DNA from: Ornithodoros turicata
Taxonomy: Eukaryota > Arthropoda > Arachnida > Ixodida > Argasidae
Length of the DNA stretch: 64,000 nucleotides
Reading direction: 5' to 3'
Assembly (NCBI RefSeq): GCF_037126465.1
Contig: NC_088203.1
Span: 49,618,489-49,682,488, forward strand
Under the pieces are notes generated by a model that saw only the letters and a list, made by a program, of their open reading frames with translations, made no database searches and had not been told where the DNA came from. Made by a program: the position numbers and the translations under genes. Shown piece by piece: positions 10,726-22,770 of the stretch (positions are counted from its first letter, which is position 1; each line of letters begins with the position of its first letter).

Positions 10726-10951
10726 TGTTAGAACATTTTTTGCGTGTAACATTTTTGGGCTGAAGTTGTAAACGTGTTACAAAGGGAAGAAGACAACGAT
10801 CGTGCGGGGAGCACGTGAACTGTTTTTTTTGGTGTTTACTTTTGTCATTCTTGGTTCGGGTACCGTGAGACATGGTCGCAAATAAATGATGCTGCGATGG
10901 AATGCTTGAGTCCCTGTCTTTGAGCGAAGCTCCCCAACGAACGATTTCACA
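10726..10951 (+). repeat. 3' LTR of BEL/Pao element
   Basis: 226 bp, identical to the 5' LTR apart from one extra T in the T-run around 10825. AATAAA lies at 10881-10886. It is followed by the CACGT target duplication and resumed satellite sequence. Confidence 0.96.
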
Positions 10952-13900
10952 CACGTGTTACGTGACCTTCTGACGCCATGCACTCAAACGTTGCCTGCCT
11001 GCGTACTGTTGATGAGGCCCAACGAGGCCGAAACAGCTGTCCAGTACTGGCATGGCGACGTTTGAGTTACAAACATATGCTATATGTGCAGCCAAAGAGC
11101 TCCGGCTATTTTTTCCTTGTATACTTCACTGGCTTTGCACTGGGCTTTCAGTGAGTGAGTTATCTCACCATGACGGGAGAAATCACGTGTTACGCGACCT
11201 TCTGACGCAAGCCACTCGAACGTTGCATGCCTGGGTGCTGTTAATGAGGCCCAACAAGGCCGAAACAGCTGTCCAGTACTGGCATGGTGACGTTTGAGTT
11301 ACAAGCATGTGCTATACGTGCAGCCAAAGAGCTCCGGCTATTTTTTTCCTTGTATACTTCACTGGCTTTGCACTGGGCTTTCAGGGAGTGGGTTATCTGA
11401 CCCTGACGGGAGGAATCACGTGTTACGTGACCTTCTGACGCCATCCACTCAAACGTTGCCTGCCTGCGTACTGTTGATGAGGCCCAACAACGCCGAAACA
11501 GCTGTCCAGTACTGGCATGGCGACATTTGAGTTACAAACATATGCTATACGTGCAGCCAAAGAGCTCCGGCTATTTTTTTCTTGTACACTTCACTGGCTT
11601 TGCACTGGGCTTTCAGTGAGTGAGTTATCTCACCCTGACGGGAGGAATCACGTGTTACGTGACCTTCTGACGCCATGCACTCAAACGTTGCCTGCCTGCG
11701 TACTGTTGATGAGGCCCAACGAGGCCGAAACAGCTGTCCAGTACTGGCATGGCGACGTTTGAGTTACAAACATATGCTACACGTGCAGCCAAAGAGCTCC
11801 GGCTATTTTTCCCTTGTATACTTCACTGGCTTTGTACTGGGCTTTCAGTGAGTGAGTTATCTCACCCTGCCGGGAGGAATCACGTGTTACGTGACCTTTT
11901 GACGCCATCCACTCAAACGTTACCTGCCTGTGTACTGTTGATGAGGCCCAACAAGGCCGAAACAGCTGTCCAGTACTGGCATGGCGACGTTTGAGTTAAA
12001 AACATATGCTATACGTGCAGACAAAGAGCTCCGGCTATTTTTTTCCTTGTATACTTCATTGGCTTTGCACTCGGCTTTCAGTGAGTGAGTTATCTCACCC
12101 TGACGGGAGGAATCACGTGTTACGTGACCTTCTGACGCCATCCACTCAAACGTTGCCTGCCTGCGTACTGTTGATGAGGCCCAACAAGGCCGAAACAGCT
12201 GTCCAGTACTGGCATGGCGACGTTTGAGTTACAAACATATGCTATACGTGCAGGCAAAGAGCTCCGGCATTTTTTCCTTGTATACTTCACTGGCTTTGCA
12301 CTGGGCTTTTAGTGAGTGAGTTATCTCACCCTGACGGCAGGAATCACGTGTTACGTGACCTTTTGACGCCATCCACTCAAACGTTGCCTGCCTGCGTACT
12401 GTTGATGAGGCCCAATAAGGCCGAAACAGCTGTCCAGTACTGGCATGGCGACGTTTGAGTTAAAAACATATGCTATAGGTGCAGCCAAAGAGCTCCGGCT
12501 ATTTTTTTCCTTGTACACTTCACTGGCTTTGCACTGGGCTTTCAGTGAGTGAGTTATCTCGCCATGACAGGAGGAATCACGTGTTACGCGGCCTTCTGAC
12601 GCCATGCACTCAAACGTTGCCTGCCTGCGTACTGTTGATGAGGCCCAACGAGGCCGAAACAGCTGTCCAATACCGGCATGGCGCCGTTTGAGTTAGAAAC
12701 ATATGCTATACGTGCAGCCAAAGAGCTCCGGCTATTTTCCCCTTGTATACTTTACTGGCTTTGCACTGGGCTTTCAATGAGTGATTTATCTAACCCTGAC
12801 GGGAGGAATCACGTGTTACGTGACCTTCTGACGCCATCCACTCAAACGTTGCCTGCCTGCGTACTGTTCATGAGGCCCAACAAGGCAGAAACAGCTGTCC
12901 AGTACTGGCATGGCGACGTTTGAGTTACAAACATATGCTATACGTGCAGCCAAAGAGCTCCGGCTATTTTTTTCCTTGTATACTTCACTGGCTTTGCACT
13001 CGGCTTTCAGTGAGTGAGTTATCTCACCCTGACGGGAGGAATCACGTGTTACGTGACCTTCTGACGCCATGCACTCAAACGTTGCCTGCCTGCGTACTGT
13101 TGATGAGGCCCAACGAGGCCGAAACAGCTGTCCAGTACTGGCATGGCGACGTTTGAGTTACAAACATATGCTACACGTGCAGCCAAAGAGCTCCGGCTAT
13201 TTTTCCCTTGTATACTTCACTGGCTTTGTACTGGGCTTTCAGTGAGTGAGTTATCTCACCCTGCCGGGAGGAATCACGTGTTACGTGACCTTTTGACGCC
13301 ATCCACTCAAACGTTACCTGCCTGTGTACTGTTGATGAGGCCCAACAAGGCCGAAACAGCTGTCCAGTACTGGCATGGCGACGTTTGAGTTAAAAACATA
13401 TGCTATACGTGCAGACAAAGAGCTCCGGCTATTTTTTTCCTTGTATACTTCATTGGCTTTGCACTCGGCTTTCAGTGAGTGAGTTATCTCACCCTGACGG
13501 GAGGAATCACGTGTTACGTGACCTTCTGACGCCATCCACTCAAACGTTGCCTGCCTGCGTACTGTTGATGAGGCCCAACAAGGCCGAAACAGCTGTCCAG
13601 TACTGGCATGGCGACGTTTGAGTTACAAACATATGCTATACGTGCAGGCAAAGAGCTCCGGCATTTTTTCCTTGTATACTTCACTGGCTTTGCACTGGGC
13701 TTTTAGTGAGTGAGTTATCTCACCCTGACGGCAGGAATCACGTGTTACGTGACCTTTTGACGCCATCCACTCAAACGTTGCCTGCCTGCGTACTGTTGAT
13801 GAGGCCCAATAAGGCCGAAACAGCTGTCCAGTACTGGCATGGCGACGTTTGAGTTAAAAACATATGCTATAGGTGCAGCCAAAGAGCTCCGGCTATTTTT

Positions 13901-16900
13901 TTCCTTGTACACTTCACTGGCTTTGCACTGGGCTTTCAGTGAGTGAGTTTTCTCACCATGACAGGAGGAATCACGTGTTACGCGGCCTTCTGACGCCATG
14001 CACTCAAACGTTGCCTGCCTGCGTACTGTTGATGAGGCCCAACGAGGCCGAAACAGCTGTCCAATACCGGCATGGCGCCGTTTGAGTTAGAAACATATGC
14101 TATACGTGCAGCCAAAGAGCTCCGGCTATTTTTCCCTTGTATACTTTACTGGCTTTGCACTGGGCTTTCAATGAGTGATTTATCTAACCCTGACGGGAGG
14201 AATCACGTGTTACGTGACCTTCTGACGCCATCCACTCAAACGTTGCCTGCCTGCGTACTGTTCATGAGGCCCAACAAGGCAGAAACAGCTGTCCAGTACT
14301 GGCATGGCGACGTTTGAGTTACAAACATATGCTATACGTGCAGCCAAAGAGCTCCGGCTATTTTTTTCCTTGTATACTTCACTGGCTTTGCACTCGGCTT
14401 TCAGTGAGTGAGTTATCTCACCCTGACGGGAGGAATCACGTGTTACGTGACCTTCTGACGCCATCCACTCAAACGTTGCCTGCCTGCGTACTGTTGATGA
14501 GGCCCAACAAGGCCTAAACAGCTGTCCAGTACTGGCATGGCGACGTTTGAGTTACAAACATATGCTATACGTGCAGCCAAAGAGCTCCGGCTATTTTTTT
14601 CTTGTACACTTCACTGGCTTTGCACTGGGCTTTCAGTGAGTGAGTTATCTCACCCTGACGGGAGGAATCACGTGTTACGTGACCTTCTGACGCCATGCAC
14701 TCAAACGTTGCCTGCCTGCGTACTGTTGATGAGGCCCAACGAGGCCGAAACAGCTGTCCAGTACTGGCATGGCGACGTTTGAGTTACAAACATATGCTAC
14801 ACGTGCAGCCAAAGAGCTCCGGCTATTTTTCCCTTGTATACTTCACTGGCTTTGTACTGGGCTTTCAGTGAGTGAGTTATCTCACCCTGCCGGGAGGAAT
14901 CACGTGTTACGTGACCTTTTGACGCCATCCACTCAAACGTTACCTGCCTGTGTACTGTTGATGAGGCCCAACAAGGCCGAAACAGCTGTCCAGTACTGGC
15001 ATGGCGACGTTTGAGTTAAAAACATATGCTATACGTGCAGACAAAGAGCTCCGGCTATTTTTTTCCTTGTATACTTCATTGGCTTTGCACTCGGCTTTCA
15101 GTGAGTGAGTTATCTCACCCTGACGGGAGGAATCACGTGTTACGTGACCTTCTGACGCCATCCACTCAAACGTTGCCTGCCTGCGTACTGTTGATGAGGC
15201 CCAACAAGGCCGAAACAGCTGTCCAGTACTGGCATGGCGACGTTTGAGTTACAAACATATGCTATACGTGCAGGCAAAGAGCTCCGGCATTTTTTCCTTG
15301 TATACTTCACTGGCTTTGCACTGGGCTTTTAGTGAGTGAGTTATCTCACCCTGACGGCAGGAATCACGTGTTACGTGACCTTTTGACGCCATCCACTCAA
15401 ACGTTGCCTGCCTGCGTACTGTTGATGAGGCCCAATAAGGCCGAAACAGCTGTCCAGTACTGGCATGGCGACGTTTGAGTTAAAAACATATGCTATAGGT
15501 GCAGCCAAAGAGCTCCGGCTATTTTTTTCCTTGTACACTTCACTGGCTTTGCACTGGGCTTTCAGTGAGTGAGTTATCTCACCATGACAGGAGGAATCAC
15601 GTGTTACGCGGCCTTCTGACGCCATGCACTCAAACGTTGCCTGCCTGCGTACTGTTGATGAGGCCCAACGAGGCCGAAACAGCTGTCCAATACCGGCATG
15701 GCGCCGTTTGAGTTAGAAACATATGCTATACGTGCAGCCAAAGAGCTCCGGCTATTTTTCCCTTGTATACTTTACTGGCTTTGCACTGGGCTTTCAATGA
15801 GTGATTTATCTAACCCTGACGGGAGGAATCACGTGTTACGTGACCTTCTGACGCCATCCACTCAAACGTTGCCTGCCTGCGTACTGTTCATGAGGCCCAA
15901 CAAGGCAGAAACAGCTGTCCAGTACTGGCATGGCGACGTTTGAGTTACAAACATATGCTATACGTGCAGCCAAAGAGCTCCGGCTATTTTTTTCCTTGTA
16001 TACTTCACTGGCTTTGCACTCGGCTTTCAGTGAGTGAGTTATCTCACCCTGACGGGAGGAATCACGTGTTACGTGACCTTCTGACGCCATCCACTCAAAC
16101 GTTGCCTGCCTGCGTACTGTTGATGAGGCCCAACAAGGCCTAAACAGCTGTCCAGTACTGGCATGGCGACGTTTGAGTTACAAACATATGCTATACGTGC
16201 AGCCAAAGAGCTCCGGCTATTTTTTTCTTGTACACTTCACTGGCTTTGCACTGGGCTTTCAGTGAGTGAGTTATCTCACCCTGACGGGAGGAATCACGTG
16301 TTACGTGACCTTCTGACGCCATCCACTCAAACGTTACCTGCCTGCGTACTGTTGATGAGGCCCAACAAGGCCGAAACAGCTGTCCAGTACTGGCATGGCG
16401 ACGTTTGAGTTACAAACATATGCTATAAGTGCAGCCAAAGAGCCCTGGCTTTGCACTCGGCTTTCAGTGAGTGAGTTATCTCACCCTGACGGGAGGAATC
16501 ACGTGTTACGTGACCTTCTGACGCCATCCACTCAAACGTTGCCTGCCTGCGTACTGTTGATGAGGCCCAACAAGGTCGAAACAGCTGTCCAGTACTGGTA
16601 TGGCGACGTTTGAGTTACAAACATATGCTATACGTGCAGGGAAAGAGCTCCGGCTATTTTTTCCTTGTATACTTCACTGGCTTTGCACTGGGCTTTTAGT
16701 GAGTGAGTTATCTCACCCTGACGGGAGGAATCACGTGTTACGTGACCTTTTGACGCCATCCACTCAAACGTTGCCTGCCTGCGTACTGTTGATGAGGCCC
16801 AACAAGGCCGAAACAGCTGTCCAGTACTGGCATGGCGACGTTTGAGTTACAAACATATGCTATAAGTGCAGCCAAAGAGCCCCGGCTATTTTTTTCCTTT

Positions 16901-19438
16901 TATACTTCACTGGCTTTGCACTGGGCTTTCAGTGAGTGAGTTATCTCACCATGACGGGAGGAATCACGTGTTACGCGGCCTTCTGACGCCATCCACTCAA
17001 ACGTTGCCTGCCTGAGGCCCAACAAGGCCGAAACAGCTGTCCAGTACCGGCATGGCGACGTTGGAGTTACAAACATATGCTATACGTGCAGGCAAAGAGC
17101 TCCGGCTATTTTTTCCTTGTATACTTCACTGGCTTTGCACTGGGCTTTCAGTGAGTGAGTTATCTCACCCTGACGGGAGGAATCACGTGTTACGTGACCT
17201 TCTGACGCCATCCACTCAAACGTTGCCTGCCTGCGTACTGTTGATGAGGCCCAACAAGGCCGAAACAGCTGTCCAGTACTGGCATGGCGACGTTTGAGCT
17301 ACAAACATATGCTATACGTGCAGCCTAATAGCTCCGGCTATTTTTTTCTTGTACACTTCTCTGGCTTTGCACTGGGCTTTCAGTGAGTGAGTTATCTCAC
17401 CCTGACGTGAGGAATCACGTGTTACGTGACCTTCTGACGTCATGCACTCAAACGTTGCCTGCCTGCGTACTGTTGATGAGGCCCAACGAGGCCGAAACAG
17501 CTGTCCAGTACTGGCATGGCGACGTTTGAGTTACAAACATATGCTATACGTGCAGCCAAAGAGCTCCGGCTATTTTTCCCTTGTATACTTCACTGGCTTT
17601 GCACTGGGCTTTCAGTGAGTGAGTTATCTCACCCTGACGGGAGGAATCACGTGTTACGTGACCTTCTGACGCCATCCACTCAAACGTTACCTGCCTGCGT
17701 ACTGTTGATGAGGCCCAACAAGGCCGAAACAGCTGTCCAGTACTGGCATGGCGACGTTTGAGTTACAAACATATGCTATAAGTGCAGCCAAAGAGCCCCG
17801 GCTATTTTTTTCCTTGTATACTTCACTGGCTTTGCACTCGGCTTTCAGTGAGTGAGTTATCTCACCCTGACGGGAGGAATCACGTGTTACGTGACCTTCT
17901 GACGCCATCCACTCAAACGTTGCCTGCCTGCGTACTGTTGATGAGGCCCAACAAGGCCGAAACAGCTGTCCAGTACTGGTATGGCGACGTTTGAGTTACA
18001 AACATATGCTATACGTGCAGGGAAAGAGCTCCGGCTATTTTTTCCTTGTATACTTCACTGGCTTTGCACTGGGCTTTTAGTGAGTGAGTTATCTCACCCT
18101 GACGGGAGGAATCACGTGTTACGTGAGCTTTTGACGCCATCCACTCAAACGTTGCCTGCCTGCGTACTGTTGATGAGGCCCAACAAGGCCGAAACAGCTG
18201 TCCAGTACTGGCATGGCGACGTTTGAGTTACAAACATATGCTATAAGTGCAGCGAAAGAGCCCCGGCTATTTTTTTCCTTTTATACTTCACTGGCTTTGC
18301 ACTGGGCTTTCAGTGAGTGAGTTATCTCACCATGACGGGAGGAATCACGTGTTACGCGGCCTTCTGACGCCATCCACTCAAACGTTGCCTGCCTGCGCAC
18401 TGTTAATGAGGCCCAACAAGGCTGAAACAGCTGTCCAGTACCGGCATGGCGACGTTTGAGTTACAAACATATGCTATACGTGCAGGCAAAGAGCTCCGGC
18501 TATTTTATCCTTGTATACTTCACTGGCTTTGCACTGGGCTTTTAGTGAGTGAGTTATCTCACCCTGACGGGAGGAATCACGTGTTACGTGACCTTCTGAC
18601 GCCATCCACTCAAACGTTGCCTGCCTGCGTACTGTTGATGAGGCCCAACAAGGCCGAAACAGCTGTCCAGTACTGGCATGGCGACGTTTGAGTTACAAAC
18701 ATATGCTATACGTGCAGCCAAAGAGCTCCGGCTATTTTCTTCTTGTACACTTCACTGGCTTTGCACTGGGCTTTCAGTGAGTGAGTTATCTCACCCTGAC
18801 GGGAGGAATCAAGTGTTACGTGACCTTCTGACGCCATGCACTCAAACGTTGCCTGCCTGCGTACTGTTGATGAGGCCCAACGAGGCCGAAACAGCTGTCC
18901 AGTACTGGCATGGCGACGTTTGAGTTACAAACATATGCTATATGTGCAGCCAAAGAGCTCCGGCTATTTTTTCCTTGTATACTTCACTGGCTTTGCACTG
19001 GGCTTTCAGTGAGTGAGTTATCTCACCATGACGGGAGAAATCACGTGTTACGCGACCTTCTGACGCAAGCCACTCGAACGTTGCATGCCTGGGTGCTGTT
19101 AATGAGGCCCAACAAGGCCGAAACAGCTGTCCAGTACTGGCATGGTGACGTTTGAGTTACAAGCATGTGCTATACGTGCAGCCAAAGAGCTCCGGCTATT
19201 TTTTTCCTTGTATACTTCACTGGCTTTGCACTGGGCTTTCAGGGAGTGAGTTATCTGACCCTGACGGGAGGAATCACGTGTTACGTGACCTTCTGACGCC
19301 ATCCACTCAAACGTTGCCTGCCTGCGTACTGTTGATGAGGCCCAACAAGGCCGAAACGGCTGTGAAGTACTGGCATGGCGACGTTTGAGTTACAAACATA
19401 TGCTATGCGCGCAGCCAAAGAGCTCCAGCTATTTTTTC
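10952..19438. repeat. Satellite array, about 232-bp units (right block) with higher-order repeats
   Basis: This continues the left block after the BEL insertion, about 36 units. A six-unit block starting at 11749 recurs at 13143 (period 1394 bp), and a seven-unit version runs 13143-14768 (1626 bp) before the next block at 14769. Unit order and diagnostic variants are kept (for example ATGGCGCCG units at 12678, 14072, 15698). The same order is seen at 169-1562 in the left block. The shortened unit near 2491 recurs at 16395, and the series 5032-5600 plus 10957-11530 recurs at about 18240-19388. The last unit decays into a TA run at 19439. This is a classic higher-order satellite produced by unequal exchange. 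Confidence 0.96.
18622..18678 (+). ncRNA. Hammerhead-ribozyme-like fold (second representative unit)
   Basis: This copy in the right array block has the same 57-nt arrangement as the one at 5431: TGCC/GGCA outer stem I, GTACTG/CAGTAC inner stem I, UUGAUGA, GGCC/GGCC stem II, GAA, ACAG/CTGT stem III and a GTC cleavage triplet. It is listed to show that the structure is shared by array segments 13 kb apart. Similar segments occur once per unit throughout both blocks. Some units carry additional core changes (GTTCATGA with GGCAGAAAC, GTTAATGA, or GGCCTAAAC). Confidence 0.65.
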
Positions 19439-19559
19439 CTTATATATATATAGCTGCGCATCGTTCCGAATGGGCAAACCGGGGTCACTCAGCGAGCGAC
19501 CTACACCTGGGAGGGTGACTGAGCACTCCTCAATATGACAGTGTAAGCCAGTGAATTAT

Positions 19560-19680
19560 AATGCAGGAAAAAAAAGCCATTAAAAAAACAAGTAGATGAC
19601 ACTAGACGTGTTATAAATTATTATTTAAAGCAGGTCTAGTGTCATCTGCTTGTTTGTTTAATGGCTTTTTTTTCTGCATT
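19560..19680. repeat. Imperfect inverted repeat (hairpin MITE-like)
   Basis: The left arm, 19560-19607, begins AATGCAG and ends ACTAGAC. The right arm, 19634-19680, begins GTCTAGT and ends CTGCATT. They are complementary over about 47 bp with a few mismatches around a 26-bp AT-rich loop. No ORF and no clear target duplication are visible. It lies just outside the satellite edge. Confidence 0.8.
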
Positions 19681-20400
19681 AACAACAACTTTATTTTCGA
19701 CCTTGGAGAGCATTATCTATACCTATATATATAGTATAACTGCAGTTCGTATCTAACTGTTCGTATCTGTTCGTAACTGTCGTTATCTATCCACTGAGCC
19801 CACATATACAGTGTGTTGCACGAGAGAGTGACCTTTAATTATTTTAAAAAGTCTACACATGATAAAAATGGGAAACCTTCTTCGTGACCCTTGTGAAGGG
19901 TTTTTCATTCAAACAGGCGACTCGCATGAGTGTGTCTAATTAATTAGGCTAATTATATTAATTTAACTCAAAATTTTTGCCAAGGCAAGGTCACTTTTTT
20001 GTATGTTTTTCGAAAGTCCGTGGTCACAACATGCTATTCCAAAGTAATTTAAACTTGCTGCAACTATTCTCCAATGATTTGACTATCTAATTATTATCCA
20101 ATTCGGATTTCGCAGTGCCGCACTATCTGCACGAACCGAAGACACTTTCGCTGCGCATGGAAACAGCATGAGAAAAATTGAAAAAAGAAAGGGAGGACTG
20201 GGGACCGGGAGCAGTACGTATTTTCCCTTCGCGAACTTATCTGTTCGCAAGTAGTAAGTATCGACCACGATTATCCGGAAACAATACAAGGCTTCTGGAC
20301 ACGTTTAATTAGCAATTAATGAACAATTAGGACCTCCCACAGTAATTAGGATCATCTAGTGAGTCATCACACTAATGGGGGAGCATCTACGCATGTTCAG
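19681..20400. other. AT-rich non-coding stretch
   Basis: There is no supportable gene. It contains short direct repeats of TTCGTATCTAACTG/TTCGTATCTG around 19747-19780 and an ACAGTGTGTTGCACGAGAGAG segment near 19810 that resembles a transposon terminus. AATTA-rich tracts from 19920 to 20350 have diverged counterparts near 62080-62160 in inverted orientation. Confidence 0.5.
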
Positions 20401-21320
20401 ACCACCCTACATGTTTCTAGATACTCGCGGCAATAAAAAATAAAAAAAAACAGATAGAAATAGAGTGGAGAGAAGGAGTTTAGTTGAAGGAACGGCCGCT
20501 GACCATTGCTGGGTGACTAAGCACAGAGGCAGGTGACCACATATTTGCAAAGTATCACACAAGGTGGTGCCACCGTGACCACCAGTTCTGGACATCCTGG
20601 GACGCCAGGTGTGATGTCATCATAGTGTGTTTGTGCAGGTTAGGACAGCTCTGGACATGCAAGGAGAAAAACACTCATAATCCAGACAGGGGAATGCAAA
20701 CTAATGTGAAACAACAGTAAATATGCTAACAAGGGGCACCACTAATAGCTAACAACAAAAAGGAATAGGCACACAACACATCACCACAGCAGCAGTCACG
20801 GGGAGCGCAGAATGGCGCATCCACTTCACCCGACAGCCAGGCACAGAACTGAATCGTAATGCTTTTTTTTCTCCTTTATAATGTCACGCATCTGCAACCT
20901 CTAGCGGTTACTTTTGGAAATTGTCTCATGACAAAATAATTAAGCATCAAGTCAGCGCTACTCCCAAGACGAAGGCAGCTTTTTCAGAATATAGAAAATG
21001 AGGGGTTTGCCTGGACAACAACAACTAGTGCCCGACATGCACGGCACATCACTGCTAATCGAAAACACAGTTATCACGTGTGAAAGAATCAGCCATTGTC
21101 CACCACAACAGTTGTCACGAGGAGTGCAGAACGATGTGCCCATTCCATTCGACAGCCAGGCGCAGAACTGAATCATAATGCTTTTTCTCCTCTCTAAGGT
21201 CATGCATCTGTCCCTCTTGCAGTTACTTTCTGAAATTAATTGCAGTTAATTGCAAAATTACTAGGAATCGTTCTAGCACTATTGCCATTCAGATCAAGGG
21301 TGCGCCAGCGCTAGCGTCAT
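20400..21320 (-). repeat. Interspersed repeat family A with flank, two tandem units
   Basis: Two diverged units of about 320-350 bp share the box CAGGCRCAGAACTGAATCRT (near 20840 and 21160), TGCTTTTTTTCTCC, and GTCAYGCATCTG. The flank 20420-20800 matches 61680-62000 in inverted orientation (box AGAGTGGAGAGAAGG near 20461 against CCTTCTCTCCACTCT near 61972). Further copies are at 22150, 45655 and 50860. No coding potential is shared by the copies. The class is unassigned. Confidence 0.72.
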
Positions 21321-21404
21321 CGTCAAGACAAGAACGATAACCAAACGAACCGAAAAAGTAGAAATACAGAGCTAGATGCATTGACAAAGGAAAGCATGCA
21401 GGTC

Positions 21405-22140
21405 AGGGCATGTCACGATATTGCTCGATGAGCGCTGCTATATCAGGAAAAACCGCATGACTGCTGGGCAACAGAGGAAAGCAAACACAGAACAACAGTG
21501 GAACAGAGTGAAAAAGACACTCACCAGTATCAGAGTATTTTCACCTACATTGCACTTTCTGATTGTGAATCCGCTCAACATAAATCCACCAGAATCATCG
21601 CATACCATTCACCAATGATGAGCCACACATCCATACCCCGTCAGAGGCAAATTGAATCCTACGAAGGCTACACTTTTCCACTAACGGCCAACGCAATTGC
21701 TAGGAACAGAATCAATGCGTGCCACGTCTATAGTCGCCAGAGGCCAAGAGAGAAGTGAATTCTTGTGCCCTTTGTGGGCCGTGCTCATTGGTCATGATGT
21801 CATCCCATTGTCTCAAGGCTACACTGTTTTTTCCACTAATGTCCAATGCAACTGCTATGGGCAAGTGTCACCTGAAACAATAGAGCCGCGGCATGATGTC
21901 AACACCCAGGCATGCAGCTGCATGGTTCAACGACGCGCACGGCTGCGCTCTAGACAGGGGAACTGTTATTCATTGACTGAAGGTTATTTCCTTTATTCTA
22001 CTATACTGATTACATGGGAAACAGAGAAACTATTGCAGAAAAGCACAAAATACCAAGCATGAAAGCTGATCATTGCAATAAAGCATTTAATCCCAAAGGC
22101 TTACTAAATGACTAGATAGTCTTACGAAAATCAGGCAAGA
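21405..22140 (+). repeat. Interspersed repeat family B, copy 1
   Basis: About 740 bp, matched over its whole length by 42340-43080 in inverted orientation, and over its first part by 22465-22770 (direct) and 41540-41950 (inverted). Shared boxes include GAGCGCTGYTA, a GGAAAGCAAACACAG-type segment, CTAGRAACA, GGCCAAGAGAGAAGTGAAT and CTAAATGACTAGATAGTCTTA. A short ORF beginning MLDERCYIRKN recurs in the copies, but frames are interrupted at different places. I read the family as a non-coding or long-dead repeat. Confidence 0.78.
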
Positions 22141-22149
22141 ACAGAATAC

Positions 22150-22400
22150 CCTAACAAGGAACACCATCAACGGCTAAATATGAGGAGCTCAGTGAGGTAT
22201 CTCTGTTCCGTCCGGGAGCCACGGATGGAACTGAATAATGATGCTTCTTTCTCCTGAATAAAGCCATCCATCTGTCCCCCTTGAGGTTACTTTTCGAACT
22301 AATTTGATTGCAAAATTATTATCATGCCAGCGCTACTCCCATTCAGTTCAAGGGCATGACAGCATATTGTCATCATCAAGATACTGCTTCACCAAGAAAT
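22150..22400 (-). repeat. Family A unit, partial
   Basis: It contains GGAACTGAATAATGATGCTT and CATCCATCTGTCCCCCTTG, aligning with the family A boxes at 20850 and 21170. It is single, not tandem, and sits between two family B copies. The A-B-A-B order around 20800-22770 suggests a larger composite repeat. Confidence 0.65.
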
Positions 22401-22464
22401 GTTTCTTGTAAAAAAAACGAACTACATGCGCCAAGAAAAGGAAATCATGCATCATAAGACAGAA

Positions 22465-22770
22465 CAGGTCTGGGCATGTCAGGTTTGCTCAACGAGCACT
22501 GTCATGCAAGGAAAAATCTGATGTTTGCTAGACAACAAGGGAAAGCAAACACAAAGAAACACTTGAATAAAGTGGAAAACACACTCTCCAGCATCAAACT
22601 ATTTCTAAACACACACACACTTCTCTTATTCAAAAATAATGTTCATCATAAATCCACCCAGGAAAACGCAGACCATCGAGCAACCTCCCATTTTCTGTTG
22701 CTACACTTTTTCTCTACTAACGGTCAATGCATTGCTGAAAGCTTGAGTACCCAATAGAGCAGTATGCTTT
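22465..22770 (+). repeat. Family B, copy 2 (5' part only)
   Basis: It matches the first 350 bp of family B (CAACGAGCACTGTCAT, then an ORF-like segment RKNLMFARQQGKANTKKHLNKVENTLSSI) and contains a CA dinucleotide run near 22607. It ends near 22770 without the second half seen in copies 1 and 3. Confidence 0.72.

Larger units (their letters stand above)
5624..10951 (+). mobile_element. BEL/Pao LTR retrotransposon, internally deleted
   Basis: A 5328-bp element inserted in the satellite. It has TG...CA LTRs of 225 and 226 bp, a primer-binding site matching the 3' end of tRNA-Phe, one long gag-pol ORF, a G-rich polypurine tract, and a perfect 5-bp target duplication CACGT (5619-5623 and 10952-10956). 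Domain order (DUF1759-type gag, zinc knuckles, aspartic protease, RT, RNase H, integrase) is that of BEL/Pao. The LTRs differ by a single T in a homopolymer, so the insertion is recent. The integrase catalytic core is missing by an internal deletion near 10487-10505, so the copy should not be able to integrate unaided. Confidence 0.96.

Noticed and set aside
1..19438. Satellite as a CRISPR-like or telomeric array
   Set aside because: There are no unique spacers between repeats and no TTAGG-type motif. The unit is 232 bp and continuous.
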